From Kyrpidia spormannii (lineage in GTDB: Bacteria > Bacillota > Bacilli > Kyrpidiales > Kyrpidiaceae), in the NCBI RefSeq assembly GCF_002804065.1, contig NZ_CP024955.1, positions 2,418,001-2,482,000 of the forward strand: a DNA stretch of 64,000 nucleotides. Direction: 5' to 3'. Numbering within the stretch: position 1 is the first letter of the stretch; the number at the start of each line of letters is the position of its first letter. Positions 8,748 to 17,922 of this stretch are shown in pieces. The notes beneath the pieces were generated by a model. The model had not been told where the DNA came from and did no database searches. It was given only the letters and a program-made list of their open reading frames with translations. The position numbers were made by a program, and so were the translations under genes.

Positions 8748-9890
8748 TCATCCAAGGGTAGCCACCGCTGCCTGAGCAAGGCCAACGAGGCCGCCCAGCA
8801 CCGCCCCCATCCATGTGATCATCGCGAGTTCCTTCCGGGCCACATCCAGGATGAGCCGCTCGAGTTCGGGGAGGGGGAATCGATTCACCTGCTCTTCAAC
8901 CATTCGCGCCAGGGGGACACGGCGCCACAGGTGGGGGAGGAGGATATCCACGCGTGTCAAAATCCAGGTGCGCAACCGGGGTTCCCACCGATCGCGCCTC
9001 TTGTCAACCCACCGCCACGCCTCGCCCAGCTGGGCTTCCACCCACTCTCGGTCGGCCAACTGCTCACAGACGACTTCCCGGATCAAACGGGGGGCCGCGC
9101 CACTCGGTCGCTGTTCCAAAAGACCTGCCACACCCGGCAACAACTCCTTCACGACCCAGCCTTCCACAGCCCCGGCGGTACCCGGGGCGGTCAGCCAATC
9201 CCGCAACGCCCGGAGCAACTCTTCGGCCACCCGATCCTCGGCACTCAGGGCGCCGGCCAAACGGCCGAGCCACCCTTGGTGCTGCAACCAGCGCTGGATT
9301 TCCTCCGCAAGCCCCCGGCGCACTTTGAGGTCCTGGGTGGCAGCCGCGGCGAACTCGAGACCCCGGCCGATGAGTTCCCGGATCAGCGCCGCCCCTTCTA
9401 CACTGTCCGCCAACCGCCGGACAAGGCCGGGGACAAAACGGGCGAATAAGTCCCGGGAAACCCCGCCCCGTTCCACACCCGGGAACACGGCTTGTTCCGT
9501 TTCCGATTCCTCCGGTGCGTCCCGACGGCCGACGGATCGGCACCCCTCCGCCCAATCCGCGACCTCATTCGCCAGTCGGACCACCCCCTCCGCCTCTACC
9601 CATGCGGCCAGGTGATCCAACGCCTCACGAAACGCACCTTCCATATCCATCGTCCGCAAGGCCTTTTGCACGCTGTCCGCCGGAAGAAGATGTTCTTGGA
9701 CAATCTCGCCCAACCGATGGGCGATCTCCTCCCGACGCCGGGGAATCAGTCCGGGAGTCAGCGGCACCCGCCATCTTCCGATTCGCCACGGGTGCCACGG
9801 ACGAAACAACATCGCAATCGCCAAACCATTGGTCACCAGACCGATAAACGCCCCGGTGACCACCGACAAGACCACTTGGAAAAGGTGCAA
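8748..9890 (-). CDS. DUF445 family membrane protein (YheB-like)
   Basis: 380-residue protein of the DUF445/YheB family. An N-terminal membrane segment (VVLSVVTGAFIGLVTNGLAI) leads into the family motif MLFRPWHPWRIGRWRVPLTPGLIPRRR (in pieces: MLFRPWHPW, PLTPGLIPRRR). A long, Arg/Ala-rich helical middle follows, with a second membrane segment at the very C-terminus (MITWMGAVLGGLVGLAQA). Function unknown. The TTG at 9890 was chosen because CGGAG lies nine bases upstream and the length then matches YheB (377 aa); an ATG at 10001 would add 37 unrelated residues. Confidence 0.85.
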   Translation of the reverse strand: MHLFQVVLSVVTGAFIGLVTNGLAIAMLFRPWHPWRIGRWRVPLTPGLIPRRREEIAHRLGEIVQEHLLPADSVQKALRTMDMEGAFREALDHLAAWVEAEGVVRLANEVADWAEGCRSVGRRDAPEESETEQAVFPGVERGGVSRDLFARFVPGLVRRLADSVEGAALIRELIGRGLEFAAAATQDLKVRRGLAEEIQRWLQHQGWLGRLAGALSAEDRVAEELLRALRDWLTAPGTAGAVEGWVVKELLPGVAGLLEQRPSGAAPRLIREVVCEQLADREWVEAQLGEAWRWVDKRRDRWEPRLRTWILTRVDILLPHLWRRVPLARMVEEQVNRFPLPELERLILDVARKELAMITWMGAVLGGLVGLAQAAVATLG

Positions 9891-10094
9891 TGGGCTCCAC
9901 TCCGCATTCCTGAGTTGACCATCGATTTGATTGTACACGATGGAAGGCTTAACGACGAAGGTGAGACGGCGAACCGTGGCATTGCGACCCGGCAGGTTCA
10001 TTGATCTCCGACGCTTTTTCTGTCTACCCTTGGTCTAACCACCCATGTCGGATGTAAGAGAACATCAGAATCGCTGGGTTTACAAGGAGGATGG

Positions 10095-10655
10095 ATGAAC
10101 ATGGAGCGCCGACGAATCGCACTTCCAAACCGACTCGCCCTCCTGCGGAGGAGAGCTCATGGACAGGTCGCCGGCTTCACCGTTCAAGTGGGGGCGGAGG
10201 ATGCGGAGAGAATTAATGATTTAGTGGAAGAGTACCACAGCCGGATTCTCAGTCGAATTGAAGAAGAGTACAATCAGTCCACTACCGCTGGCGACCGGGC
10301 GGCTGATCGGATTACGGCCTTTGGAGGCAGTTGGAGATTCATTGGTATTTTTAGTCTCTTTTTGGTGTTGTGGATGATCTGGAACATACTGCGGCCTACC
10401 CCCCATTTTGACCCGTATCCATTTATCTTGTTGAACCTCGTGTTATCGTGTTTGGCAGCTTTCCAGGCCCCGATCATCATGATGAGCCAGAACCGCCAAG
10501 CGGCCAGGGACCGCCACGAATCGATTATCGATTTCGCCATCAACTACAAAGCACAACGGGAGATTGACGACATCCAGGGGCACCTGCACCGCATCGAACG
10601 GGACATCGCAGCCCTGAAAAGTCGGCTCGACGGATCGTCCGGGGCACCGAGATAA
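10095..10655 (+). CDS. DUF1003 family membrane protein
   Basis: 186-residue protein of the DUF1003 family. The diagnostic core is present: ADRITAFGGSWRFIGIF, then FDPYPFILLNLVLSCLAAFQ, then QAPIIMMSQNRQ, giving two membrane helices with a short loop. A C-terminal amphipathic or coiled-coil region (about 150-180) follows. Function unknown. AAGGAGG at 10084-10090 serves either ATG 10095 or ATG 10101; the second has more normal spacing. A strong hairpin follows the stop. Confidence 0.87.
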   Translation: MNMERRRIALPNRLALLRRRAHGQVAGFTVQVGAEDAERINDLVEEYHSRILSRIEEEYNQSTTAGDRAADRITAFGGSWRFIGIFSLFLVLWMIWNILRPTPHFDPYPFILLNLVLSCLAAFQAPIIMMSQNRQAARDRHESIIDFAINYKAQREIDDIQGHLHRIERDIAALKSRLDGSSGAPR

Positions 10656-10670
10656 ACACGAGGAATGTAA

Positions 10671-10714
10671 ACCAGGCGGTCTCTCCGGCCAGGACCGCGG
10701 CGAAACCGCCTGGT
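10671..10714. terminator. Probable bidirectional terminator
   Basis: ACCAGGCGGT and ACCGCCTGGT form a perfect 10-bp inverted repeat with an inner GC-rich loop. It lies exactly between the DUF1003 gene (+) and the acyl-CoA dehydrogenase gene (-). No long T-run is present. Confidence 0.6.
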
Positions 10715-10725
10715 GGTACCGTTCA

Positions 10726-11883
10726 TCAGTACGGCCGGAACTCCCGGCCGATCACCTCCCGGCCGATCACGATCTTCTGGGTGTGAGCGGTGCCATCGCC
10801 GATCTCCAAACCGATCACATCCCGGAGGCGCTGCTCAATAGGCAGATCCCGGGTGTAACCGTAATGTCCGTGAAGCAACAGACAATCGTGGATGGCCTCC
10901 GCCGCAAGCTTGGGGCCGAGCCACTTGCATGCCGCCGCCTCGGTGGTGTGCGGCAGGTTCTCGTCCCGAAGCCACAGGGCCCTATAACCGTACCAGCGGG
11001 CCATCTCCAGCTTGGCGTGGTGCTCGGCGATGGGGAATGATACACCCTCAAAGGCGGCCAACGGCTTTCCGAAAGCTTGTCGTTGTCTGACGTACTCCAC
11101 CGTTTCTTCCAGGGTCTTCTCCGCCGCTCCGATACACTGCAGAGCAATGAGCACTCGACTGAAGTCGAATCCGTTCATCGCCCCATAAAACCCCTGGCCT
11201 TCATCCCCCACCCGGTACTCCAGCGGGATTTCGACCCGATCGAAAAAAAGCGATCCCCGGCCGATGGGTCGGTTACCCATGTCCTGGTAAGCCGAACGGG
11301 CCACGCCCGGCGCGTCCAAGGGGACCAGGAAGGCGGTCACACCCCTGGAGCGCTGTTCCGGATCGGTCTTGGCAAAGACTACGGCCGCGTGGGCCACCGT
11401 CGCCAAACTGATCCCGGACTTTTCCCCGGCGATGATATAATGATCTCCTTCCCGTACCGCCGTGGTCTTGATGGCGGCGGCATCCGAGCCCGTTCCGGGT
11501 TCTGTAAGGGCAAGGGCGATGAGTTTTTCCCCCTTGGCCATGGGCAGGAGAAATTCCTTCTTTACCCGGTCCCCTCCGTGGCGCTCGAGGATCTCCCCCA
11601 CAAGCCCGTTCAGGATCACCGCGTAGGCACAGTTAAAATCCCCCCGCCCCACCTCCTCCGCCGCAATGCCGGCTTCCACGTACCCCATCCCGGCCCCGCC
11701 GTATTGTTCAGAGATCGTCATCCCCGTTAAACCAATCTCGGCCATTCGATTCCACTGCTCCCAGGGGAACTCCTCTTTGGCATCCCATTCCCGGTACCGG
11801 GGCAACAACACCGATTCGGCAAAATCCCGAAACAACCGCCGCATCGTCTCCTGTTCAGTCGAAAAGGAAAAGTCGAGCATCAT
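10726..11883 (-). CDS. Acyl-CoA dehydrogenase, cyclohexanecarboxyl-CoA dehydrogenase (AliB)-like
   Basis: 385-residue FAD-dependent acyl-CoA dehydrogenase. Substrate/FAD motifs ALTEPGTGSDAAAI and the C-terminal LLLHGHYGYTRDLPIEQRLRD are clear. Where many family members have the catalytic Glu in a YEGT motif, this protein has IGDGT, placing Asp363 there; the alternative helix-G position (GFDFSRVLIAL) is Ser. An Asp base has been described for alicyclic acyl-CoA dehydrogenases, which fits the neighbours. The start overlaps the ligase stop by four bases (ATGA), so translation is coupled. Inferred role: oxidation of cyclohexanecarboxyl-CoA to the 1-ene. The general family is certain, the substrate moderately so. 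Confidence 0.85.
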   Translation of the reverse strand: MMLDFSFSTEQETMRRLFRDFAESVLLPRYREWDAKEEFPWEQWNRMAEIGLTGMTISEQYGGAGMGYVEAGIAAEEVGRGDFNCAYAVILNGLVGEILERHGGDRVKKEFLLPMAKGEKLIALALTEPGTGSDAAAIKTTAVREGDHYIIAGEKSGISLATVAHAAVVFAKTDPEQRSRGVTAFLVPLDAPGVARSAYQDMGNRPIGRGSLFFDRVEIPLEYRVGDEGQGFYGAMNGFDFSRVLIALQCIGAAEKTLEETVEYVRQRQAFGKPLAAFEGVSFPIAEHHAKLEMARWYGYRALWLRDENLPHTTEAAACKWLGPKLAAEAIHDCLLLHGHYGYTRDLPIEQRLRDVIGLEIGDGTAHTQKIVIGREVIGREFRPY

Positions 11884-13535
11884 TGTTCTCCTTCACGTTG
11901 TAATTGTCGGGCGATTTCCTCTCGGAGCTTGAATTTTTGGATCTTCCCGCTGGCTGTCCTGGGGAATTCATCTACCACCTCCACCCGTTCGGGCCAATAG
12001 GGCTTGGCCACCCCTTTCTCCTGCAAAAACTGCTGCAGATCTGCCAAGGTCAAGGTCGCCCCGGACTTAAGAATCACAAAGGCACAAGCCCGCTCCTGGA
12101 GGTGGGGATCGGGCATCGCCACAATGGCCACCTGCTCAATATCCGGGTGCTCGTGAAGCACATTTTCCACATAAGTTACCGGGATATTCTCCCCGCCCCG
12201 GATGATAATATCTTTGGCCCGCCCCTCGATGCTCACATAACCCTCCTCATCGATGACCGCAAAATCCCCGGTGTCAAACCATTCCCCATCAAAACTGGCC
12301 CGGGTCAATTCCAGGCGTTTCGCATAACCCACGAACAGAAAGGGTCCTTTGCATTGGAGCCGCCCCGGTTGCCCAGGCGGCAGAAGGCGTCCGGACCCGT
12401 CCACCACCCGCACCTCCATCCCCGGAACGGGGAGGCCGTCGGTGGAAGTAATCTTTTCCTCGGAGTCGCCCATCCGGCTCAACGTCACCAAGGCGTCTTC
12501 CGTCTGCCCCCAACCGCCGAGCACCGCCACTCCAGGCAATCGCTTGCGCGCCTCGCGCAAGAGGGGCCGGGGGATCGGTGCACCCGCGCAGATGAAAACC
12601 CGCAAGGAACTCAGGTCATGTTGATCGAGATTGGGGGCCCTGACCAGATCATGAAGAAAGGGCGTTGCCCCCATGGTCATGTGAATCCCAAACTCCTCGA
12701 CCATTTCTACAAATCTATCCACATTCCAAATATCTTGGTAGATCCCCGTGCTCCCCAGGTAGGTCACCAGTCGGGGACCATACAGAAAACCGGTCTGGTG
12801 GGCGAAGGTCGAGGCCATGTGGATCACGGTGTCTGCGTCAAAATTCAGCAATCTGGCCGTGAGAACGTCTGTGGAAATGACCGTATTATGGGTGTGCAAC
12901 ACCCCTTTGGGCTCCCCTGTTGTTCCGGACGTAAAGATCAGTTCCGTCACCTCGTTGGCGTCCGGGCGCAAGGCTGCCAACTCCCCGGGATCTCGGATTT
13001 TCTCCCATTTCGTCTCCATAAAGGTTTTCCACGACTCTTGGCCCAGCGGCACCTCGTCCCCGACCACCAAGATGTGCCGAAGGAACGGCATGGACGGCCG
13101 GAGGCGCTCCATCATTTCCGGATATGAAAAATTTCGAAATCTATCGGGGATCACCATGATTTTCGGTTCAGCCAACCCCAACATAAAGCGGATTTCCCGG
13201 TCCCGGTAGATCGGCACGAGGGGGTTGCTAATCGCGCCGATCCGGGTCGCCGCAAAATGCGCGATGACCCATTCGTTCCAATTGGGCAATTGAAATGACA
13301 CCACGTCTCCCGGGCGCACCCCGAGTTCCAAGAACCCCAGGGCGCACCGGTCGACCAGTTGGCGCAGCTCCCGGTACGTGTACCGGGACCGCCCATCCAC
13401 CGCCGCAAGCTTGTCCGGCGTCTTCTCCGCCGCCTCATCCAGGAAATCGGTGATCACTTTGCTTCCCCAGTACCCTTCCCGGGTGTACCGTTCAATCTGT
13501 TCCCGGGTCAACAGCGTTTCGAACCCCATCCCCAT
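11880..13535 (-). CDS. AMP-forming acyl-CoA ligase (cyclohexanecarboxylate-CoA ligase, AliA-like)
   Basis: 551-residue ANL-superfamily ligase that activates a carboxylate to its CoA thioester using ATP. Visible motifs: P-loop-like LIFTSGTTGEPKGVLHTH, GGWGQTED, GEWFDTGDFAVIDEEGY, the hinge GRAKDIIIRGGENI, and the catalytic Lys in PRTASGKIQKFKLR near the C-terminus. It sits between the BadH-like SDR (six-base gap) and the AliB-like dehydrogenase (four-base overlap), so cyclohexanecarboxylate is the favoured substrate. ATG 13529 has better spacing from AGGGGG than ATG 13535, so the protein may be two residues shorter. Confidence 0.85.
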   Translation of the reverse strand: MGMGFETLLTREQIERYTREGYWGSKVITDFLDEAAEKTPDKLAAVDGRSRYTYRELRQLVDRCALGFLELGVRPGDVVSFQLPNWNEWVIAHFAATRIGAISNPLVPIYRDREIRFMLGLAEPKIMVIPDRFRNFSYPEMMERLRPSMPFLRHILVVGDEVPLGQESWKTFMETKWEKIRDPGELAALRPDANEVTELIFTSGTTGEPKGVLHTHNTVISTDVLTARLLNFDADTVIHMASTFAHQTGFLYGPRLVTYLGSTGIYQDIWNVDRFVEMVEEFGIHMTMGATPFLHDLVRAPNLDQHDLSSLRVFICAGAPIPRPLLREARKRLPGVAVLGGWGQTEDALVTLSRMGDSEEKITSTDGLPVPGMEVRVVDGSGRLLPPGQPGRLQCKGPFLFVGYAKRLELTRASFDGEWFDTGDFAVIDEEGYVSIEGRAKDIIIRGGENIPVTYVENVLHEHPDIEQVAIVAMPDPHLQERACAFVILKSGATLTLADLQQFLQEKGVAKPYWPERVEVVDEFPRTASGKIQKFKLREEIARQLQREGEQ

Positions 13536-13541
13536 CGCCCC

Positions 13542-14297
13542 CTAACACATGGTCAGTCCACCACTGACGCTGAGGGTCTGACCGGTGATATAGGCCGCTT
13601 CGTCCGATGCCAGAAACGCCACGGCATTGGCCAGATCCTCGGGAAGAGCCAGTCGACGGAAAGGAATCGCCCGGATCAAGGCGTCCCGGATTTTTGGATT
13701 GTACGACCCCACTTCGGCAAAAAGCGGTGTATCCGCCGGACCCGGACTCACGCAGTTCACATTGATGCGGTGTCGGGCCATCTCCCGGGCCAACGTCTTC
13801 GTAAAGGCGATCACTCCGCCTTTGGTGGCGGAATACACCGCTTCCCCGGTGGAGCCCACCCGGCCGGCGTCCGAACCGATGTTGACGATCTTTCCATACC
13901 CCTGTTCAATCATGTGCGGCAGGACCGCTTTGCAGCCAAAAAGCGTCCCGTACAGGTTGATCCGGATGATGCGGTCCCATACGGCGACGTCATTGTCGAT
14001 AAACGGCTCCACCTTGTCCCATCCCGCGTTGTTCACGAGAATGTCCACCCGACTAAAATACCTCACCGTCCGCTCCACCATCTCGTCCACCGACTCTTTG
14101 GATGTGACGTCCACAGGAATCGCGATGGCCTCGGCTCCCCGTGCCTTGAGGGCTTCCGCCGTCTCCCGGGCTGCGTCCTCCAGGATGTCCGCCACCACCA
14201 CCCGGGCTCCTTCAGATACGAATTTTTCTACGATTCCCCGGCCGATTCCCCGGGCGGAGCCGGTCACGATGGCCACCTTTTCTTCTAGCCTTTTCAT
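13542..14297 (-). CDS. badH: 2-hydroxycyclohexanecarboxyl-CoA dehydrogenase (BadH-like SDR)
   Basis: 251-residue short-chain dehydrogenase. The NAD-binding TGSARGIG is at residues 12-19, followed by LVNNAGWD. The active site is Ser142 with Tyr155 and Lys159 (SDAGRVGSTGEAVYSATKGG). The NNAGWDxxxPF, GEAVY and C-terminal TGQTLSVSGGLTM stretches resemble Rhodopseudomonas BadH as I recall it, and with a BadI-like gene nearby this points to oxidation of the 2-hydroxy ring to the 2-keto ring. GGAGGTG lies five bases upstream of the ATG, which overlaps the IclR stop by four bases. A generic 3-oxoacyl reductase cannot be excluded. Confidence 0.8.
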   Translation of the reverse strand: MKRLEEKVAIVTGSARGIGRGIVEKFVSEGARVVVADILEDAARETAEALKARGAEAIAIPVDVTSKESVDEMVERTVRYFSRVDILVNNAGWDKVEPFIDNDVAVWDRIIRINLYGTLFGCKAVLPHMIEQGYGKIVNIGSDAGRVGSTGEAVYSATKGGVIAFTKTLAREMARHRINVNCVSPGPADTPLFAEVGSYNPKIRDALIRAIPFRRLALPEDLANAVAFLASDEAAYITGQTLSVSGGLTMC

Positions 14298-15148
14298 TCC
14301 CGCACCTCCACACTTTGTTCCGACCTGCGGGGTTGCGATCCCGCTTCCTCATCTTCCGAAACTGCAAACAAGGACACCGGTACCCCAAGTTTGTCTAACG
14401 CCTCGCTGAGGTCCGCGGAAATGGCCCGGAGCCGCCTCCCCACCTCCTTCATCACGTCATCGGGCAGCGCCACCGAATTCCCGATCACGGCCAGCACAAA
14501 GGCGATGGTGCCTTTGCCAACGAATACCGGAGCGGCCACGCTGTGGAAACCAGGGGTGTGCTCGCCATAACTGACTGCGTACCCTTGGGCGCGGAATTGC
14601 TCCAACTGCCCCCGCAACGAGGCGAGGTCGGTGACCGTGCGTTCGGTAAACCGCTCGATGCCGTACCGATGGACGAGATCCTCCACGTCCTCCCACGGAA
14701 TGTGGCTGAGAAAACACTTTCCGAAAGCCGCACTGGTGATGGGAAACCGCCTTCCCAGGGACACGGTGACGCGAAAATTTCCCGGCGCTTCCTCTTTTGC
14801 CACGTAGGCCAGAGTATCCGGCTTCACGCGTTGAACCAGGACGCAGGTAAACCCCGTATCTTCTGCCGCCCGGCGGAGAAATGTCCGGGCGACGGTCAAA
14901 TAGTCGAGAAACTCCTTGGCCCGCTCCCCGAGCAACACCATTTGAATGCCGAGTGAATAGGTTTTGGTCTTGTCGTCGTAGCGCACCACCTGCCACGACT
15001 GAAACGTTTTGAGGATGCGAAACACCGTGGCTTTACTAATGCCCAGCTCCTGGGTGATGTGCGCAAGGGTGCTGTTGCGGTGCTTGTACCGACTCAACAG
15101 ATGCAGAATCTTCATCCCCGCGTCCACCGACGGTACCCGATAATCCAC
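14294..15148 (-). CDS. IclR-family transcriptional regulator of the ring-degradation locus
   Basis: 284-residue IclR-type regulator. The N-terminal winged HTH (about 1-70: STLAHITQELGISKATVFRIL) precedes a GAF-like effector domain (about 80-260: GRRFPITSAAFGKCFLSH and SVAAPVFVGKGTIAFVLAV). Regulators of this type often sense aromatic or alicyclic acids. It is the first gene of the minus-strand operon iclR-badH-aliA-aliB and is divergent from badI, so it likely controls both from the shared intergenic region. The GTG at 15148 has GGAAGGG ten bases upstream. The C-terminal tail of about 25 residues is charged and unconserved. Confidence 0.88.
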   Translation of the reverse strand: MDYRVPSVDAGMKILHLLSRYKHRNSTLAHITQELGISKATVFRILKTFQSWQVVRYDDKTKTYSLGIQMVLLGERAKEFLDYLTVARTFLRRAAEDTGFTCVLVQRVKPDTLAYVAKEEAPGNFRVTVSLGRRFPITSAAFGKCFLSHIPWEDVEDLVHRYGIERFTERTVTDLASLRGQLEQFRAQGYAVSYGEHTPGFHSVAAPVFVGKGTIAFVLAVIGNSVALPDDVMKEVGRRLRAISADLSEALDKLGVPVSLFAVSEDEEAGSQPRRSEQSVEVRE

Positions 15149-15184
15149 TCCTCACAATCCCTTCCAGCATTTTTGTTGACAATC

Positions 15185-15200
15185 GTTTCGCGGGTGAAAC
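15185..15200. promoter_or_regulatory. Candidate IclR operator
   Basis: GTTTCGCGGGTGAAAC is a 5-6-5 inverted repeat (GTTTC/GAAAC) in the iclR-badI intergenic region, centred about 53 bp upstream of the predicted badI start site. A related half-site, GTGAAAT, overlaps the badI -35. Binding by the adjacent IclR protein is inferred only. Confidence 0.4.
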
Positions 15201-15210
15201 AGTGGTTCTA

Positions 15211-15239
15211 TTGTGAAATCTACAAGTTCATATTATAAT
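15211..15239 (+). promoter_or_regulatory. Sigma-A promoter of badI
   Basis: TTGTGA (15211-15216), a 17-bp spacer and a perfect TATAAT (15234-15239) point toward badI. Transcription would start near 15246, about 50 bases before the chosen start codon. Confidence 0.75.
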
Positions 15240-15295
15240 GGAACTGTCCGGTTTGACAAGCCTTTTCTCACATTTCTAGAAAGGTGGGGCATCCC

Positions 15296-16093
15296 GTGGA
15301 ATTCCAAGACATTCTCTACGAAAAACACCAAGGTGTTGCCAAGATTACGATCAATCGGCCCGAAGTACTCAACGCCTTTCGCGATGTGACCGTGAGGGAA
15401 ATGATCGCCGCTTTTGAAGATGCTTGGGATGATCAAGAGGTGGGGGTTGTGGTCCTCACCGGGGCCGGGGATCGGGCCTTCTGCGTGGGAGGAGATCAAA
15501 AGGTGCGGGAGAAGGGCGGGTACGGCGGCACCCGGGGCCGGGACATGGGGATCGGCCTGGATGTGATGGGATTGCACGAGATCATGAGGAATATTCCCAA
15601 ACCGGTGATCGCCGCGGTGAACGGGTATGCCATCGGGGGCGGCCATGTCCTCCACGTGCTCTGCGATCTGACCATCGCCGCGGAACACGCAGTTTTCGGC
15701 CAGGTCGGCCCCAAAGTGGGAAGCTTTGACGCGGGCTACGGCTCGGCCTATCTCGCCCGGGTGGTCGGGGAAAAGCGGGCCCGGGAGATCTGGTACCTGT
15801 GCCGCCGCTACTCCGCCCAAGAAGCCCACCAGATGGGGCTCGTCAACAAAGTGGTCCCTAAGGAAGAACTGATGACAGAGGTCGACCGCTGGGCCCAGGA
15901 ACTTCTGGAGCGCAGCCCCTACGCCCTCCGCATCCTCAAAGCCTCCTTTAATGCCGACACCGCCCATATCAAGGGCATCGACGAATTGGCCATGGGTGCC
16001 CTGGCACTTTATTACGATACGGAAGAATCCATGGAAGGGCGCAACGCTTTCCTCGAAAAACGCAAACCGGATTTTCGAAAATTTTACCGTTGA
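15296..16093 (+). CDS. badI: 2-ketocyclohexanecarboxyl-CoA hydrolase (BadI-like)
   Basis: 265-residue crotonase-fold enzyme of the MenB/BadI subgroup, which hydrolytically opens the ring of 2-ketocyclohexanecarboxyl-CoA to pimelyl-CoA. Close agreement with the Rhodopseudomonas BadI sequence as I recall it is visible in [59 protein letters not shown] and the C-terminal [13 protein letters not shown] 15296 was chosen (AAGGTGGGG six bases upstream), giving MEFQDILYE, which aligns with the BadI N-terminus; GTG 15284 is poorer. Transcribed alone from its own promoter, opposite the iclR operon. MenB (naphthoate synthase) is the main alternative, but the neighbours argue against it. Confidence 0.85.
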   Translation: MEFQDILYEKHQGVAKITINRPEVLNAFRDVTVREMIAAFEDAWDDQEVGVVVLTGAGDRAFCVGGDQKVREKGGYGGTRGRDMGIGLDVMGLHEIMRNIPKPVIAAVNGYAIGGGHVLHVLCDLTIAAEHAVFGQVGPKVGSFDAGYGSAYLARVVGEKRAREIWYLCRRYSAQEAHQMGLVNKVVPKEELMTEVDRWAQELLERSPYALRILKASFNADTAHIKGIDELAMGALALYYDTEESMEGRNAFLEKRKPDFRKFYR

Positions 16094-16111
16094 TGGGCCC
16101 GGGACCGCGAT

Positions 16112-16129
16112 GCCGCCCTGGGGGGCGGC
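16112..16129. terminator. GC-rich hairpin between badI and the ThDP gene
   Basis: GCCGCCC and GGGCGGC form a perfect seven-bp stem with a four-base loop, located between convergent genes. There is no T-run, so function as a terminator is tentative. Confidence 0.4.
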
Positions 16130-16169
16130 GCCGGGGACCGGAGTGGAAAATAGCGCACTTGCCGCTTCT

Positions 16170-17894
16170 TCAATACGTATCCACCGGGCTGTCGTCCACC
16201 TCCCACAACCGGCGATCCCTCAGGGGAAAAGCCCGCCAGAGATTTGCCGGGAGATCTTGCCATGCCATTTTTTGATACGCAAAACCAAAAGCACCGGCCA
16301 GTTGTTCCATGTTTGGGCCGGGCAGTTCCACATAGGCCGTGCGCCCGTAGGCCTTGCGCTGATTATCCCTGACGGAGCCGTAAGCCCGGTTGTTGAAAAC
16401 CACCACCAGTAGGGGAACGTCTTCCTGAACGGCGGTGGCCAACTCCGGGAGCGTGAACATCAAACTCCCGTCCCCGGTGAGGGCTACCGCCTGCCCCGCG
16501 CCGCCCAGCGCCGCCCCTATTGCCACGGGTACGGCGAAACCCAGGGAGCAATACTGCATCGGGTACAAAAACCCGCCCGGGTTTAACACAGGCAGATACC
16601 GGGCCATGGCGATACCCACCAGACAACTGTCTACGGCCAGCAGGGCGTCGATAGGGAGGGCGTGGCGCACGGCCCGAAGCCACAGATCAAACTCCGGGAC
16701 CACTCGCTCCGCCTCTGCAGCGGCCGCGGTCCGGGCCAGATGGGCGCGGTGAGCTTGGGTGCCGTCCCTGGCCGCCGCTTCCTCCCAGGGCAAGTCTTCG
16801 AGCAGGCTCCGGAGCACGGCATCGAGTGGACCCGCCACCACCGCGGACAGCGCGGCATCCGGTCGCACTGCCCGGGGATCGGGGGTAATCAGCACCGTTT
16901 CCGCTCCGGGCCTTTGCTCCCGGTGCCAGTCCCGCAGGGACCATCGGGTGCCGATGGCCAGGAGCCCATCGCAGCCGGCAAGAAGTTTCTCAACTCCTGG
17001 CGTCCAAGTGGTACCCGCGAACCACGGATCACTTCCGGAGATGACCCCCTTTGCCGCAACGGTGGTCAAAGCCGGTACCCCCCACCGGCTGACCAATTCC
17101 CGACAAAGCGGGGCAACGGCTGCGGCCTCGGGACCCACCACCACCGCCGGGCGCTTCCAAGAGCGGACTTTCCCTTCCAGAAGTCCCAGCCAAGGGGACG
17201 GGTTCCCGTCGCCCGCGAAGTAGACGGGCCAGGGAAAGGAAGGCTCTCCTGAGCGATTGTCACGGAACAGCAGATCGTCCGGTCCGGCACTCCCCGTTTC
17301 AGACGGAACATCGGGCTCAGGCGAGACACCGGCCCGAGGTACACCGGTCTCCCCGGCCTCCCCGGCTGGCGGGGAGATTTCGGAGACCTCCGCATCGAGC
17401 AAGTCATAAGGAATATCGATATACAGCGGCGCAGCACGCCCGACAAATCGCGTGTCGAGGACCTCTTGCATCATTCGGGCGGCCTCCTCGGGACGGGGCA
17501 CCGTGAGGGAGAACTTCACTAACCCTTCGACCAGAGCACTCTGGTCGGGCAACTCGTGAAGAGCTCCCCGGCCTTGCCCCACGTCTCGGGAGCGCGGCAA
17601 AGTGGACACGACGATCATCCCCGAAGAGCCCCCCTCGGCTTCGGCAATGCCGGTCAAGGCATTGGTCAGCCCGGGGCCCGTGATCAGGAGCACCAGGGCG
17701 TATTTACCAGTGGTCCGATAGTACCCGTCTGCCATGTACGCCGCGCCCAGTTCGTGCCGGGCGATTACCGTGCGGATCCTCCCATCCCTTTTCAATGCAT
17801 CGAAGAGCGCCATGTTGTGGACACCGGGAATCCCGAAGGCGATCTCGATTCCCGCCGCAGCCCATTGTTCGACCCATAGATCCGCAACCCGCAT
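16170..17894 (-). CDS. Thiamine-diphosphate-dependent enzyme, acetolactate synthase-like
   Basis: 574-residue three-domain ThDP enzyme. The PYR domain carries the catalytic Glu in [14 protein letters not shown] (about residue 48). The central domain is preceded by a Pro/Ser/Gly-rich insert (about 172-215) and the C-terminal PP domain has the ThDP/Mg motif [18 protein letters not shown] followed by NN. This pattern fits acetohydroxyacid synthase-like, benzoylformate decarboxylase-like and related enzymes. No small regulatory subunit lies beside it, so a biosynthetic AHAS is unlikely, and the reaction remains open. The ATG at 17894 has GAGAGGGA upstream. Convergent with badI and 28 bases downstream of gluQ, so gluQ may be cotranscribed. 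Confidence 0.8.
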   Translation of the reverse strand: MRVADLWVEQWAAAGIEIAFGIPGVHNMALFDALKRDGRIRTVIARHELGAAYMADGYYRTTGKYALVLLITGPGLTNALTGIAEAEGGSSGMIVVSTLPRSRDVGQGRGALHELPDQSALVEGLVKFSLTVPRPEEAARMMQEVLDTRFVGRAAPLYIDIPYDLLDAEVSEISPPAGEAGETGVPRAGVSPEPDVPSETGSAGPDDLLFRDNRSGEPSFPWPVYFAGDGNPSPWLGLLEGKVRSWKRPAVVVGPEAAAVAPLCRELVSRWGVPALTTVAAKGVISGSDPWFAGTTWTPGVEKLLAGCDGLLAIGTRWSLRDWHREQRPGAETVLITPDPRAVRPDAALSAVVAGPLDAVLRSLLEDLPWEEAAARDGTQAHRAHLARTAAAAEAERVVPEFDLWLRAVRHALPIDALLAVDSCLVGIAMARYLPVLNPGGFLYPMQYCSLGFAVPVAIGAALGGAGQAVALTGDGSLMFTLPELATAVQEDVPLLVVVFNNRAYGSVRDNQRKAYGRTAYVELPGPNMEQLAGAFGFAYQKMAWQDLPANLWRAFPLRDRRLWEVDDSPVDTY

Positions 17895-17922
17895 CGGCCA
17901 TCCCTCTCTTCTATCTATTCAT

